Below, piece after piece: positions 5,764-6,193 of a stretch of 6,193 nt of DNA. The notes under the pieces were generated by a model, which saw only the letters and a list, made by a program, of their open reading frames with translations, was not told the DNA's origin and searched no databases. Each line of letters starts with the position of its first letter. The stretch's first letter is position 1. The translations under genes were made by a program, and so were the position numbers. This DNA comes from Planctomycetaceae bacterium (GTDB taxonomy: Bacteria > Planctomycetota > Planctomycetia > Pirellulales > UBA1268), in assembly GCA_947464585.1 (NCBI GenBank), contig CANHYS010000145.1, positions 1 through 6,193 of the forward strand. The letters run 5' to 3'.

Positions 5764-5816
5764 TCATGTCAGGTCATGTCCGGCCAGACATGACAGGCCG
5801 ACTTGGCGATCATGTC
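5764..5816. promoter_or_regulatory. CATGTC palindrome cluster, candidate operator
   Basis: The perfect inverted repeat GTCATGTC (5773-5780) and GACATGAC (5787-5794) has a 6-base spacer. Further copies of CATGTC lie at 5765-5770 and 5811-5816, so four copies in either orientation fall within about 50 bases. The cluster sits 12 to 64 bases upstream of the preferred start of the minus-strand gene, in the divergent region shared with the FHA gene. It could be a repressor site or a leader hairpin. No convincing -35/-10 pair is seen. Confidence 0.4.
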
Positions 5817-6038
5817 GAGCATGGCGTGGCCTCCCGAGGGAAACCGGCGCAGGGGCGGGAATGCAGGGGATGCTAGTCGCGGAGGGGCGGTTGCGGCAAA
5901 CCCGTTTCTGCCGGGAAAGACTGCCTTTTTCACCCGTGACCGCCGGCCGCGGACCGATTGGATGCCGGTAGCCCGGTTCCAAGCCCTCCCAAAACGGATG
6001 CCGCTGAGTCATGATGCAGGAAAGAAAAGCAGCACACG
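5817..6038. other. Divergent intergenic region without a recognised gene
   Basis: This stretch between the two divergent genes should hold at least one promoter, but none matches well by eye. A short hairpin CCCG (5901-5904) with CGGG (5912-5915) and a T5 run at 5928-5932 are present; they are too weak and too far apart to call a terminator. Reading frames across it look like compositional shadows. The last 20 bases are purine-rich and contain AGGAAAG (6018-6024), a distant ribosome-site candidate for the FHA gene. Confidence 0.5.
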
Positions 6039-6193
6039 ATGCCCTCCCACCCCACCACCCATCTGCTCGTTCGTGATCCCGTTTCCGGCCAGGCTGTGGT
6101 CCCTCTCCTGCCCGGGGAACGCGTGACGCTCGGCCGTGCTCCCAGCAATCGCGTGGTGCTGCACGACGAGCAGGCCAGCCGGTTTCATGCCGA
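6039..6193 (+). CDS. FHA-domain protein, N-terminal fragment (runs off the window)
   Basis: From the ATG at 6039 the frame is open to the end of the window (51 full codons). It reads a short lead (MPSHPTTHLLVRDPVSGQ), a strand-rich segment and then RVTLGRAPSNRVVLHDEQASRFHA. The GR near residue 34 and the S-R-x-H motif at the end are the phosphothreonine-binding signature of FHA domains. An in-frame TGA at 6012 and no other start codon between fix the start at 6039. The purine-rich AGGAAAG lies 14 bases upstream, a long spacing. In planctomycetes an FHA domain at the N-terminus often precedes a sigma-54 activator, kinase or other signalling domain; which applies here cannot be seen. It is divergent from the DUF1598-like gene. 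Confidence 0.8.
   Translation, partial: MPSHPTTHLLVRDPVSGQAVVPLLPGERVTLGRAPSNRVVLHDEQASRFHA

Noticed and set aside
5957..5972. Possible sigma-54 type -24/-12 promoter before the FHA gene
   Set aside because: The GG and GC dinucleotides are one base too close together and the surrounding bases match poorly.

Overview
The window is GC-rich and densely coding. It most resembles a planctomycete, probably of the Pirellulales type. Three things point there: methanofuran-type C1-cofactor genes in a bacterial-looking context, a secreted protein that looks like the planctomycete-restricted DUF1598 family, and an intergenic region full of short GC-rich hairpins, one of which resembles a dispersed planctomycete repeat. 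The assignment rests on recognising families by eye, not on a database search.

Left block (1-4005, + strand): four tightly packed genes that look like one transcription unit. First comes the 3' part of an exported thioredoxin/TlpA-like protein, whose true start is probably off the window. Six bases later is a class I/II PLP aminotransferase with a TTG start. It overlaps by 8 bases an MfnF-family protein (ASKHA fold, H4MPT-linked C1 transfer family), which overlaps by ATGA an MfnE-family amino-acid-kinase-fold protein. In methanogens MfnC (an aminotransferase), MfnE (F1-phosphate kinase) and MfnF (furan-tyramine coupling enzyme) act one after another to make the furan part of methanofuran. The order aminotransferase-mfnF-mfnE therefore suggests that the aminotransferase is the MfnC-equivalent step. 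The cofactor would carry formyl groups in an H4MPT-linked formaldehyde oxidation pathway; the other genes needed are not in this window.

Middle block (4006-4348): non-coding but highly structured. It holds a long imperfect inverted repeat, two hairpins with TCC loops (GGA on the other strand), a GNRA-capped hairpin resembling a dispersed repeat, four consecutive hairpins with GGA in the loop, and a bidirectional intrinsic terminator between the two convergent genes. The GGA array followed by a terminator looks like a CsrB/RsmZ-type CsrA-sequestering RNA, but a dispersed-repeat explanation is at least as likely.

Right block (4349-6193): a minus-strand gene for a secreted DUF1598-like protein with a Met-Gly repeat just after its signal peptide, a divergent intergenic region with a CATGTC-based palindrome cluster next to that gene's start, and the first 51 codons of a plus-strand FHA-domain protein that runs off the end.
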